Source: Rhodococcoides corynebacterioides (GTDB lineage Bacteria > Actinomycetota > Actinomycetes > Mycobacteriales > Mycobacteriaceae). From it: 64,000 nucleotides of DNA. Positions 25,080 to 33,372 of this stretch are shown here, in pieces. How positions within the stretch are numbered: the first letter of the stretch is position 1; each line of letters begins with the position of its first letter. The notes beneath the pieces were generated by a model. It was given only the letters and a program-made list of their open reading frames with translations, ran no database searches and had not been told where the DNA came from. The stretch lies in assembly GCF_019834675.1 (NCBI RefSeq), contig NZ_JABUBU010000001.1, forward strand, positions 310,001 to 374,000. Reading direction: 5' to 3'. Both the position numbers and the translations under genes were made by a program.

Positions 25080-26731
25080 CACTCTCCGATCGCGTGAGCC
25101 TGCTCGCGCAGGCGCCGGCCGCCGAGACCGTCGGCAGCCCCCTGGTCAACATCTCCATCTTCTCGGTCTTCGTGATCGTCACCATGGTGGTGGTCATCCG
25201 GGCCAGCAAGAAGAACTCCACGTCCGCCGAGTTCTTCACCGCCGGTGGCGGATTCTCCGGCCCGCAGAACGGCGTCGCCATCGCCGGTGACTACCTGTCC
25301 GCCGCGAGCTTCCTCGGCATCGCCGGCGCCATCGCCGTCTACGGCTACGACGGCTTCCTCTACTCGATCGGCTTCCTCGTCGCGTGGCTCGTGGCCCTGC
25401 TGCTGGTCGCCGAGATGCTCCGCAACACCGGCCGATTCACCATGGCCGACGTGCTCAGCTTCCGTCTCAAGCAGGGGCCCGTCCGCACCGCGGCCGCCCT
25501 GTCGACGCTGACCGTGTCGCTGTTCTACCTGCTCGCCCAGATGGCCGGCGCCGGCGGTCTGGTCGCGCTGCTGCTCGACATCTCCGACCGCACCGGACAG
25601 TCCATCGTCATCGCCGTCGTCGGCGTGCTCATGATCGTCTACGTCCTGGTCGGCGGCATGAAGGGCACCACCTGGGTGCAGATCATCAAGGCCGCACTGC
25701 TGATCACCGGCGCCGGCCTGATGACGATCCTGGTGCTGGCCAAGTTCGGCTTCAACATCTCCACCATCATCGGCAGCGCCCAGGACATGGTGTCCGGCTC
25801 CGCCAACGAGGCCGTCGCCGCCCGCGACGTCGCCGCCCCCGGCGCCCAGTACGGCGGGTCCGAGACCTCCAAGCTGAACTTCATCTCCCTCGGCCTGGCG
25901 CTGGTGCTCGGAACCGCGGGTCTGCCGCACGTGCTCATGCGCTTCTACACCGTGCCCACGGCCAAGGAAGCTCGCCGCAGCGTCGTCTGGGCCATCGCGC
26001 TCATCGGTGCGTTCTACCTGTTCACGCTGGTGCTGGGCTACGGCGCCGCGGCCATCGTTGGCCCGGATCGCATCCTCGCCGCGGCCGGTGGACAGAACTC
26101 GGCGGCACCGCTGCTCGCCTTCGAGCTCGGCGGGGTGATCCTGCTCGGCGTCATCTCGGCGGTGGCGTTCGCGACCATCCTCGCGGTGGTCGCCGGCCTC
26201 ACCATCACCGCGTCGGCGTCGTTCGCTCACGACATCTACGCCAGCGTCATCAAGAAGGGCGAGGTCGACGACCGCAAGCAGGTCCAGGTCTCGCGCATCA
26301 CCGCCGTGGTGATCGGCCTGCTCGCCATCGGCCTGGGCATCCTGGCCAACGGGCAGAACATCGCGTTCCTCGTCGCCCTGGCCTTCGCGGTCGCGGCGGC
26401 GGCGAACCTGCCGACCATCCTGTACTCGCTCTTCTGGCGACGCTTCACCACCCGTGGCGCGCTGTGGAGCATGTACGGCGGCCTGATCTCGACCATCGTG
26501 CTCATCATCTTCTCGCCGGCGGTGTCCGGCTCGAAGACGGCCATGATCCCCGGCTCGGACTTCGCCTGGTTCCCGCTGTCCAACCCCGGCATCGTCTCCA
26601 TCCCCCTCGCGTTCCTGCTCGGTGCCATCGGCACGCTGACGAGCAAGGACAACGAGAGCAAGGAGAAGGCCGCCGAGATGGAGGTGCGCTCGTTCACGGG
26701 TGTCGGTGTGGAGAAGGTCGTGTCGCACTGA
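25076..26731 (+). CDS. Cation/acetate symporter (ActP/MctC-like), copy 2
   Basis: 551-aa SSS-family transporter with about 13 TM helices. Motifs include GGGFSGPQNGVAIAGDYLSA, FLGIAGAIAVYGYDG, GGMKGTTWVQIIKA and GTAGLPHVLMRFYTVP. It resembles MctC/ActP, importers of acetate, propionate and pyruvate. Coupled to the DUF485 gene by GTGA. It has its own promoter but lies directly after the LytS/LytTR-symporter operon, so both transporters may be under one control. Confidence 0.93.
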   Translation: MTLSDRVSLLAQAPAAETVGSPLVNISIFSVFVIVTMVVVIRASKKNSTSAEFFTAGGGFSGPQNGVAIAGDYLSAASFLGIAGAIAVYGYDGFLYSIGFLVAWLVALLLVAEMLRNTGRFTMADVLSFRLKQGPVRTAAALSTLTVSLFYLLAQMAGAGGLVALLLDISDRTGQSIVIAVVGVLMIVYVLVGGMKGTTWVQIIKAALLITGAGLMTILVLAKFGFNISTIIGSAQDMVSGSANEAVAARDVAAPGAQYGGSETSKLNFISLGLALVLGTAGLPHVLMRFYTVPTAKEARRSVVWAIALIGAFYLFTLVLGYGAAAIVGPDRILAAAGGQNSAAPLLAFELGGVILLGVISAVAFATILAVVAGLTITASASFAHDIYASVIKKGEVDDRKQVQVSRITAVVIGLLAIGLGILANGQNIAFLVALAFAVAAAANLPTILYSLFWRRFTTRGALWSMYGGLISTIVLIIFSPAVSGSKTAMIPGSDFAWFPLSNPGIVSIPLAFLLGAIGTLTSKDNESKEKAAEMEVRSFTGVGVEKVVSH

Positions 26732-26812
26732 CCCGACGCAGGAGGGTCATCGAGTACTGACCTGATCTAGATTGATCGAACGACACGGGCCACCGCGAGT
26801 TCGTCCACCGGC

Positions 26813-26818
26813 TAGTGT
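26813..26818 (+). promoter_or_regulatory. -10 box TAGTGT, leaderless promoter of the SRPBCC gene
   Basis: TAGTGT ends 7 nt before the GTG at 26826. The upstream in-frame extension to 26772 would then be untranscribed, which supports the GTG start. Confidence 0.45.
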
Positions 26819-26825
26819 TGCGGCC

Positions 26826-27257
26826 GTGGCGAAACTCGAGGTGGTCCGCGTCGTTCCGTTGTCCCCCGACGCGGCCTGGGCCGCGGCGTCGGACCTCTCC
26901 CGATACGAGGAGTGGCTCTCCATTCACGACGGGTGGCGCAGCGACATTCCCGACGAGTTGGGCGAGGGAACGCAGATCTCGTCCGTCGTGTCGGTGAAGG
27001 GTCTGCGGAACCGGGTGTCCTGGACGGTCCAGAAGTACGCGCCGCCACGCGAACTGGCGTTGAAGGGCTCCGGCAAGGGTGGCGTCAAGGTCTCGCTCAC
27101 CCTGACCGTGGAGGAGAAGAACGGCGGCACCGAGCTGTCGATGCGCATCGATCTGGGTGGTGCGCCGCTGTTCGGACCCGTCGGCTCCGGGGTGGCCCGC
27201 ACGCTGAAGGGTGACATCGAGTCGTCGCTGAACACGTTCGAGCGCCTGTTCGCCTGA
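26826..27257 (+). CDS. SRPBCC family protein, Rv0910-type toxin homologue
   Basis: 143-aa START/Bet v 1-fold protein. The N-terminus AKLEVVRVVPLSPDAAW, the segment SDLSRYEEWLSIHDGWRS and the C-terminal GAPLFGPVGSG closely follow what I recall of Rv0910, the toxin partner of Rv0909. A GTG start at 26826 gives the expected N-terminus. The Rv0909-like antitoxin gene is 10 kb away at 16267. Alternatively it is simply a ligand-binding SRPBCC protein without toxin activity. Confidence 0.82.
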   Translation: MAKLEVVRVVPLSPDAAWAAASDLSRYEEWLSIHDGWRSDIPDELGEGTQISSVVSVKGLRNRVSWTVQKYAPPRELALKGSGKGGVKVSLTLTVEEKNGGTELSMRIDLGGAPLFGPVGSGVARTLKGDIESSLNTFERLFA

Positions 27258-27276
27258 CGCGTCGTCGGGACCGGCT

Positions 27277-28008
27277 CTAGGACAACACCGCACCCGCGAC
27301 GCAGACGGCGATCACGACCGTCGCCGCCGCGGCGTCCCGCAGGCCGGGCCGCGGCCGGTTCGCGGTGATCGACCCGGTGCCGCCGCGCACCGCGATGGCC
27401 TCGCCCATGTCGGCGGACCGCCGGATCGCCACCGAGACCACCGCCGCCATGATGTCGATCAGGAACGTGTCCTGGGTCTTGCCGCTCCGAGTTCCCTTGC
27501 GGGGACGCAGGCGACGCGCGGCGACCAGTACCTGGACGTCGTCGAGCAGCATCGGCAACGCGCGCAACAGCAGTGCGGTCGAGACGGCCCAGTCGTCCAC
27601 CGGCGCACCGAGTTTCCGAAGGGGAGCGAGCAGGGTCGCGAAGGCGGGCGCGACGTCGGCCATGGCCGTGGTCCACGCCGTCGTGACCGTCGCCCACAGC
27701 AGGACGACGCCGAACAGGATGCCGCGGAAGTAGAGCCACACCGCGTCGGGGGAGACGACGGCATTCACCGCCGCGCCGAACGCGACCAGGCCCCACAACC
27801 ACCACGGTGGAACGGGCACCGCGCGCACCGGAACGCGCGCCACCACGGCCGCGATCAGAAGCAATCCGGTGATCGCGCCCAGCATCGGCCACGTCGGCCA
27901 CACCAGCAGCGACACCGAGATCACGGCGACGGCCACCAGTTTGGTGCCCGCCCAGAGTCGGTGCATCGGCGACGCGAGCGGAAGCTCCCGCAGCAGTGTG
28001 CCTTTCAT
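27277..28008 (-). CDS. Energy-coupling factor transporter transmembrane protein (EcfT)
   Basis: 243-aa T-component of an ECF vitamin/metal transporter (CbiQ family). Five or so TM helices, with the coupling-helix ARR/ARG signatures in AARRLRPRKGT and GEAIAVRGG. It links the ATPases to the substrate-binding S component. ATG at 28008 overlaps the stop of the fused ATPase gene (ATGA). Confidence 0.9.
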   Translation of the reverse strand: MKGTLLRELPLASPMHRLWAGTKLVAVAVISVSLLVWPTWPMLGAITGLLLIAAVVARVPVRAVPVPPWWLWGLVAFGAAVNAVVSPDAVWLYFRGILFGVVLLWATVTTAWTTAMADVAPAFATLLAPLRKLGAPVDDWAVSTALLLRALPMLLDDVQVLVAARRLRPRKGTRSGKTQDTFLIDIMAAVVSVAIRRSADMGEAIAVRGGTGSITANRPRPGLRDAAAATVVIAVCVAGAVLS

Positions 28009-30023
28009 CGATGCGCCTCCTGGTCGGCAGGCCGCAGCACACCCTGGTCCAACACCACCGTGCGGGAGCGCACGGTGTCCAGCATCTCCAGATCGTGCGA
28101 GATGACGACCAGGGTCAGCCCGCGGTAGCGCAGATGCGCCAGCAGCGAGGTGATCTCCCGACGGCCCGGTGGGTCCAGTCCGGCGAGCGGCTCGTCGAGA
28201 ACCAGGACGTCGGGCTTGCCCACGAGCAGTCCCGCGAGCGCGACCCGGCGCATCTGACCGCCGCTGAGCTCGTCGACCCGCCGGCCGGCGATCTCCCGCG
28301 GCAGTCCGACCGTGTCCAGCACCGTCGAGACGTCCGATCCGCTGGTGCCCGCACCGCCGGCCGCCTCGATGTCCTCGGCGACGGTGCGGCGCTGCAGCTG
28401 CAACCGGGCGTGCTGGAAGGACAGCGCCACCGTGCCCACCGCCTTCGAGGTGGCCTTGCCGTTCACCTCGCACGTGCCCTCGGTGGGCGTGGTCAGGCCG
28501 GCGAGGATCCACGCCAGCGTCGACTTGCCGGATCCGTTGCCGCCCACCACGACCAGGCCCTCGCCGCGCCGGACGGTCAGGTCCACGCCGGCCAGCGCGC
28601 GTCGTTCCCACGGCGTCCCGCGGTTGTAGACGTGCCCGATCCCGCGCAGCACCAGCACGTCGGGCCCCAGCACGGGCACGGCGCCGTACGGCGGAGCGGT
28701 GCCGGACATCCACGCCGGATCGTGCACGACGCGTCGACCGCGGTGCAGCCGCACCACCTCGTCCGCCATCGCCGCCTCGCTCGCGCGGTGGGTGATCAGG
28801 ACGACGGCCAGGTGGCGACGCCGCGGCAGGTCGGCCAGCAGGGCGACCAGGTCGCGCTGTCCCGCGGGATCGATCATGGCGGTGGCCTCGTCGGCCACGA
28901 GCAGGCGCGGCTCGCGGGCCAGGGCCGCCGCGACGGCCAGGCGCTGGAGCTCGCCGCCCGACAGTCCCGAGGTGTCGCGGTCGCCGTACCCGGCCAGGCC
29001 GACCTCGGCGAGCAGGTCGTCGACACGCTCGCGCGACGGCGTGGTCGCGGGCGGCAGACCCCACACGACGTCGTCGGCGACGCGCGTGCCCAGAATCTGC
29101 GACTCGGGATGTTGGAGGATCATCGCCGTCCCGCCGACGGCGCCGAGGCCGGTGCCGCCGGGGCGATCGGCGCGGCCGCCGGTGGGTTCCGCACCCACGA
29201 GGATGCGGGCCAGCGTCGACTTGCCGGAGCCGTTGGCGCCGACCACCGCGTAGAAGCGGCCCGGCACCACGGTGAGATCGAGTGGGCCCAGGGCGTCGTC
29301 GTCGTGCCCGGGGTAGCGGTAGGTGGCGCCGGTGAGGCGCAGCGGAACGGGATCGGGTGCGGGGCCCGTCGTGCCGACGTCGGGCAACACGCCGCGCGAT
29401 TCGAGCTCGCCGAGGCGGACGAGGGTGGCGCGCAGAACCCACCACGCGACGCAGCCGCTGATCGCGGTGGAGAACACGGCGGAGGTGAAGACGAAGGCCC
29501 ACCAGTAGCCGATGCCGACGGCCACCGCGTCGCCGACGATCTCCGACACCCGGTCGGCGGAGAAAACCCAGCCGAGGCTGTCGGCCGTGCCGCGAATGGA
29601 GTTCTCGAGGACGCCGAGGAACAGCTCGCGCAGTCCGGACAGCAGCACGAGCAGCAGGACCGAGAGCCCGCCGACCACCGTCCCGGTGACCAGCGACCAC
29701 CCCAGGACGGTGCCGAACCCCCGTCGTCGTCGCACGGCGCTGCCCACGACCCCGCCGAGAACCGCGGTCACGGTCATGGTGAGCGCGGAGGAGAAGCCGC
29801 CCGCGACGAAGGCCACCAGCACGCCGCCGGTCCCGGCGACGGCCAGCGCGCGCAGGCGGTGACGTTGCGCGACGACGGCCAGCGGCACGATGGCCACGAT
29901 CTGCAGGGCACCAGCCACCGGAATGACGGCGCCGATGACGGTGAACGCGACGGCGAGAGCCGTCATGACCGAGCCGGTGGCCGTTTCCTCCGGATGTAGT
30001 CTCCTGTCAGCCCGAACCGTCAC
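28005..30023 (-). CDS. ECF transporter fusion: S-like membrane domain plus two ABC ATPase domains
   Basis: 672-aa protein. Residues about 15-215 form five to seven TM helices resembling an ECF substrate-binding component. ATPase 1 (about 225-435) has GANGSGKST, LSGGELQRLA and LLVADEATAMID; ATPase 2 (about 455-670) has GGNGSGKST, LSGGQMRRVA and VLVLDEPLAGLD. With EcfT this gives a complete importer in two genes. GTG at 30023 was chosen because it keeps the basic lead RADRRLHPEETATGS before the first helix and lies 54 bp from the divergent MFS gene; ATG 29966 is a shorter alternative. ATPase 1 has Ala-Thr where most EcfA proteins have Pro-Thr/Pro-X after the catalytic Glu. Substrate unknown. 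Confidence 0.85.
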   Translation of the reverse strand: MTVRADRRLHPEETATGSVMTALAVAFTVIGAVIPVAGALQIVAIVPLAVVAQRHRLRALAVAGTGGVLVAFVAGGFSSALTMTVTAVLGGVVGSAVRRRRGFGTVLGWSLVTGTVVGGLSVLLLVLLSGLRELFLGVLENSIRGTADSLGWVFSADRVSEIVGDAVAVGIGYWWAFVFTSAVFSTAISGCVAWWVLRATLVRLGELESRGVLPDVGTTGPAPDPVPLRLTGATYRYPGHDDDALGPLDLTVVPGRFYAVVGANGSGKSTLARILVGAEPTGGRADRPGGTGLGAVGGTAMILQHPESQILGTRVADDVVWGLPPATTPSRERVDDLLAEVGLAGYGDRDTSGLSGGELQRLAVAAALAREPRLLVADEATAMIDPAGQRDLVALLADLPRRRHLAVVLITHRASEAAMADEVVRLHRGRRVVHDPAWMSGTAPPYGAVPVLGPDVLVLRGIGHVYNRGTPWERRALAGVDLTVRRGEGLVVVGGNGSGKSTLAWILAGLTTPTEGTCEVNGKATSKAVGTVALSFQHARLQLQRRTVAEDIEAAGGAGTSGSDVSTVLDTVGLPREIAGRRVDELSGGQMRRVALAGLLVGKPDVLVLDEPLAGLDPPGRREITSLLAHLRYRGLTLVVISHDLEMLDTVRSRTVVLDQGVLRPADQEAHR

Positions 30024-30077
30024 TCCGTCGAGTGTGCCACCGAGTGTCCGAATCGCCGGAGCTGGAAGGAGCGGTGT

Positions 30078-31349
30078 GTGACCGTCGTCGCCCGCGGGAC
30101 CACTGCCCGACGCGTGCATCCCGCCTGGGTCGTCGCCGCCGTCGCGTTCCTCGCGCTGGTCGGCGCCGCCGGGTTCCGCGCGGCCCCGTCCGTTCTGATG
30201 GTCCCGATCACCGACGAGTTCGGGTGGTCACGCTCGGTCCTGTCCGCGGCGGTCGGCATCAACCTGCTGCTGTTCGGCCTCACGGCGCCGTTCGCGGCCG
30301 CGCTCATGGAGCGATTCGGCGTCCGCCGGGTCACGACGATCGCCTTGACGGTGGTCGCCGCCGGCAGTGCGCTGAGCGTCCTGGTCACCTCGCCCTGGCA
30401 GATCCTGCTGACCTGGGGACTGCTCATCGGGCTGGGGACCGGATCGATGGCTTTGGTGTTCGCCGCGATGGTCACCGACCGGTGGTTCGTCGCCCGGCGC
30501 GGGTTGGTCTCCGGCATCCTCACCGCCGGCAGCGCGACCGGGCAGCTGATCTTCCTGCCGGTCGTCGCGTGGCTGGCGGAGGGCGCGGGGTGGCGTACCG
30601 CATCGCTCGTCGTGGCCGGAGGTGCGCTCGCCGTCGTGCCGCTGGTGGCGCGCTTCCTGCGCGATCGCCCGTCGGACGTCGGGGTGCTGCCGTACGGGGC
30701 GACGGAGGAGCCGCCCGCGCGGGCCGTCGTCGGCAACCCGGCCCGACGCGCGGTGCAGGCGTTGCTCGACGCGGCGCGGGTGCGGACGTTCTGGGCGTTG
30801 GTCGTCGGGTTCGCGATCTGCGGGGCCACCACCAACGGTCTGGTGGGCGTGCACTTCGTGCCGTCCGCGCACGATCACGGGATGCCGCAGACCACCGCGG
30901 CGACGCTGCTCGCGGTGGTCGGCGTCTTCGACATCGCGGGGACGATCGCGTCGGGATGGCTCACCGACCGGGTCGATCCCCGGTTGCTGCTCGGCGCCTA
31001 CTACGCGTTCCGCGGGGTGGCGCTGCTGTTCCTGCCCACCCTGCTGTCGGATGCGCTGCACCCGTCGATCGTGGTGTTCGTCGTCGTCTACGGACTCGAC
31101 TGGGTGGCCACGGTGCCGCCCACCATCGCGCTGTGTCGCGAGGTGTTCGGCGACCGCGGGCCCCTGGTGTTCGGGTGGGTCTTCGCCGCGCACCAGATCG
31201 GTGCGGGCGTCGCGTCCGTCGCCGCCGGGGCGATCCGGGACGCCACCGGTGAGTACACCGCCGCCTGGTTCGGCGCCGCAGGTCTCTGCGCCGTGGCGGC
31301 GGTGCTCAGCGTCGGTATCGCGCGGAGATCAGCCCCGGTAGCCGGCTGA
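30078..31349 (+). CDS. MFS transporter (oxalate:formate antiporter-like)
   Basis: 423-aa major facilitator with 12 predicted TM helices. The loop between TM2 and TM3 has the usual MERFGVRR motif, and DRWFVARRGLVSGI and ITDEFGWSRS are typical of the monocarboxylate/oxalate-formate group. GTG at 30078 is preceded by the ribosome-binding site GGAAGGAG. Divergent from the ECF operon. Its last 21 bp overlap the convergent helicase gene. Confidence 0.9.
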   Translation: MTVVARGTTARRVHPAWVVAAVAFLALVGAAGFRAAPSVLMVPITDEFGWSRSVLSAAVGINLLLFGLTAPFAAALMERFGVRRVTTIALTVVAAGSALSVLVTSPWQILLTWGLLIGLGTGSMALVFAAMVTDRWFVARRGLVSGILTAGSATGQLIFLPVVAWLAEGAGWRTASLVVAGGALAVVPLVARFLRDRPSDVGVLPYGATEEPPARAVVGNPARRAVQALLDAARVRTFWALVVGFAICGATTNGLVGVHFVPSAHDHGMPQTTAATLLAVVGVFDIAGTIASGWLTDRVDPRLLLGAYYAFRGVALLFLPTLLSDALHPSIVVFVVVYGLDWVATVPPTIALCREVFGDRGPLVFGWVFAAHQIGAGVASVAAGAIRDATGEYTAAWFGAAGLCAVAAVLSVGIARRSAPVAG

Positions 31350-32702
31350 TTCGCTGCGCGCGGACGTCGGGCGTCCGCCGCGACGCCCGGAGTTGCCGGC
31401 GTGGCCGCCGCGTGCGGACCGCGAGCGCGGCTGCTGGCCCGTGCGGGGCTGGCCGGACCGCTGGCCACCGCCGGTGCGCGGACCGCGAGCCTTCGGCGCG
31501 GGGGCCGGCTCCTTCGGGGCCGGTGCGACGTACTCGGCGAGCGGGCCGACGAGTTCCGCCACGGCGGGGGTGTCGACGGTGACGCGCTGCGGTGCGGCGT
31601 CGATCTTGGCCTTGCGCAGCAGCACCGCCACGTCACGACGCTGCTCCGGCAGCACGACGGTGACGACGTCCCCGGCGCTGCCGGCGCGGGCCGTGCGACC
31701 GCTGCGGTGCAGGTACGCCTTGTGCTCGGCGGGCGGATCCACGTGGACCACCAGCTCGACGTTGTCGACGTGCACGCCGCGGGCGGCCACGTCCGTCGCG
31801 ACGAGCACGCGGGCGTCGCCGCCGGAGAACGCGGCCAGGTTGCGGTCACGCGCGGCCTGCGAGAGGTTGCCGTGCAGGTCGACCGACGGGATGCCGGCCT
31901 CGGTCAGCTGCCGGGCGAGCTTGCGCGCCTGGTGCTTGGTGCGCATGAACAGGATGCGTCGACCCTCGCCGGACGCGAGGCGCTGCACCAGCACCTTCTT
32001 CGCGTCGACGCCACCGACCTCGAAGATGTGGTGCGTCATCGCGGCGACGGGGGAGTTCTCCTCGTCCACCGAGTGCTGGACCGGGTTGGACAGGAACTGC
32101 TTGACCAGCTTGTCCACGCCGTTGTCGAGCGTGGCGGAGAACAGCAGACGCTGCCCCTGCGACGGCGTCGCCTTGAGGATGCGAGTCACGCCGGGCAGGA
32201 AGCCGAGGTCGGCCATGTGGTCCGCCTCGTCGAGCACGGTGATCTCGACCTCGTCGAGGAACACGTGGCGCTGCTTCATCAGATCCTCGAGGCGGCCGGG
32301 GCACGCGACGACGATGTCGACGCCGCGATCGAGCGCCGTGACCTGACGGTTCTGCGACACCCCACCGAAGATGGTGGTGACGCGCAGGTTCGACGCGAGC
32401 ACCAACGGCTCGAGCGTGGCGGCGATCTGCGTGGCCAGCTCACGGGTGGGGGCGAGGATCAGGCCCCGCGGACGGTTGGGGGTGCGCGACCGCGACGCGG
32501 TCTCGGACAGCCGCGCGACCATGGGGATGGAGAACGCGAGAGTCTTTCCGCTGCCGGTCTTTCCGCGTCCAAGGACGTCGCGACCACGCAGGGTGTCGGG
32601 CAGGGTGTCGGCCTGGATGGGGAACGGTGCGGTGATACCCGCGGCCGTGAGGGCGCGGACGAGGCGGTCGTTCACGCCGAGGTCGGCAAAAGTAGCAGTC
32701 AT
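31329..32702 (-). CDS. DEAD-box RNA helicase
   Basis: 457-aa superfamily 2 helicase. Q motif near residue 18 (FPIQADTLP), motif I GKTGSGKT, Ia PTRELA, II LDEADHM, III SAT, V ATDVAARGVHVDN and VI HRSGRTARAG. The C-terminal tail (about 385-457) is Arg/Gly/Ser/Pro-rich and likely binds RNA. Probably a cold-adaptation and RNA-remodelling helicase (RhlE-like). ATG at 32702; an in-frame extension to 32753 lacks helicase features. The 3' end overlaps the MFS gene by 21 bp, tail-to-tail. Confidence 0.92.
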   Translation of the reverse strand: MTATFADLGVNDRLVRALTAAGITAPFPIQADTLPDTLRGRDVLGRGKTGSGKTLAFSIPMVARLSETASRSRTPNRPRGLILAPTRELATQIAATLEPLVLASNLRVTTIFGGVSQNRQVTALDRGVDIVVACPGRLEDLMKQRHVFLDEVEITVLDEADHMADLGFLPGVTRILKATPSQGQRLLFSATLDNGVDKLVKQFLSNPVQHSVDEENSPVAAMTHHIFEVGGVDAKKVLVQRLASGEGRRILFMRTKHQARKLARQLTEAGIPSVDLHGNLSQAARDRNLAAFSGGDARVLVATDVAARGVHVDNVELVVHVDPPAEHKAYLHRSGRTARAGSAGDVVTVVLPEQRRDVAVLLRKAKIDAAPQRVTVDTPAVAELVGPLAEYVAPAPKEPAPAPKARGPRTGGGQRSGQPRTGQQPRSRSARGGHAGNSGRRGGRPTSARSESAGYRG

Positions 32703-32860
32703 GAAGGGTTCGAGTGCCTTTCGGGCATCGGAGCGCCCCGATGTCCGGGACACAGATGGCGAGACTGCCGGCGGGCAGTATCGATCGCCGTAAGAAACGT
32801 GTTCGTGCTGATTCCACGACGTACGCCGCGAACGAGAGCGCGGCAGCGTGACCCAGTGTA
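32703..32860 (-). promoter_or_regulatory. Long 5' leader and possible promoter of the helicase gene
   Basis: TACACT on the minus strand (32860-32855) fits a -10 box and would leave a leader of about 145 nt before the helicase ATG. Long structured leaders are common for cold-shock helicases. No recognised riboswitch was seen, and a GAAAGG about 13 nt upstream is the only candidate ribosome-binding site. Confidence 0.3.
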
Positions 32861-32865
32861 GACGG

Positions 32866-33372
32866 TCAGTGGATGTGACCGACGTCTCGCCGAACGGCGT
32901 CCCGGAGCCGTGCGACGTAACCGGCGAAATCGGTGCAGCCCCCGGGGTCCGCCAGGATCCCGATCGTGACGTGCTCGCCGATCACGGCGACGCTGTGCGT
33001 CAACACGATTCCGGGCGTCAGCATCGGAAAGCCCGTCGAGAATCGGTAGGCGTGGCCGATTCCGCCCAGTGCCGTGGCGGGACGCACCGCCGAACTGACG
33101 ACGGTGTGCCCGCCGACCGGCCCGTTCGCGTGCGGTCGGCGGACGCCGCGCCGGATCAGCCGCGACACCACGGCGGGCGGCAGTTCCTCCACCACCTCGT
33201 ACCGGGCGAGGTACTCGGGAGTGAACATGCGCGCGCGGGTCTCGGACACCGATGCCCGGATGGCGCGGGCACGGTGGGTCGGATCCTCGACGTCGGCGTG
33301 GAAGGGGATGGCCGCGGAGACGAAGCGGTTGGCCGACGACCACGAAATCGACGGCGGCAGAACGAGAGTCAC
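32866..33372 (-). CDS. WS/DGAT-like acyltransferase, C-terminal half after an in-frame stop
   Basis: 168 codons continuing in the same frame directly after a TAG codon (33375-33373) that ends the N-terminal half. It starts with GTG at 33372 (VTLVLPPSISWSSANRFVSAAIPFH) and matches the C-terminal domain of wax ester synthase/diacylglycerol acyltransferases, including the ANRFVSAAIPFH strand and RARAIRASV helix. Together with the upstream half it would give a normal-length protein of about 440 aa. The GTG touching the stop codon could allow re-initiation and two separate polypeptides; otherwise this is a pseudogene or sequencing error. Confidence 0.6.
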   Translation of the reverse strand: MTLVLPPSISWSSANRFVSAAIPFHADVEDPTHRARAIRASVSETRARMFTPEYLARYEVVEELPPAVVSRLIRRGVRRPHANGPVGGHTVVSSAVRPATALGGIGHAYRFSTGFPMLTPGIVLTHSVAVIGEHVTIGILADPGGCTDFAGYVARLRDAVRRDVGHIH

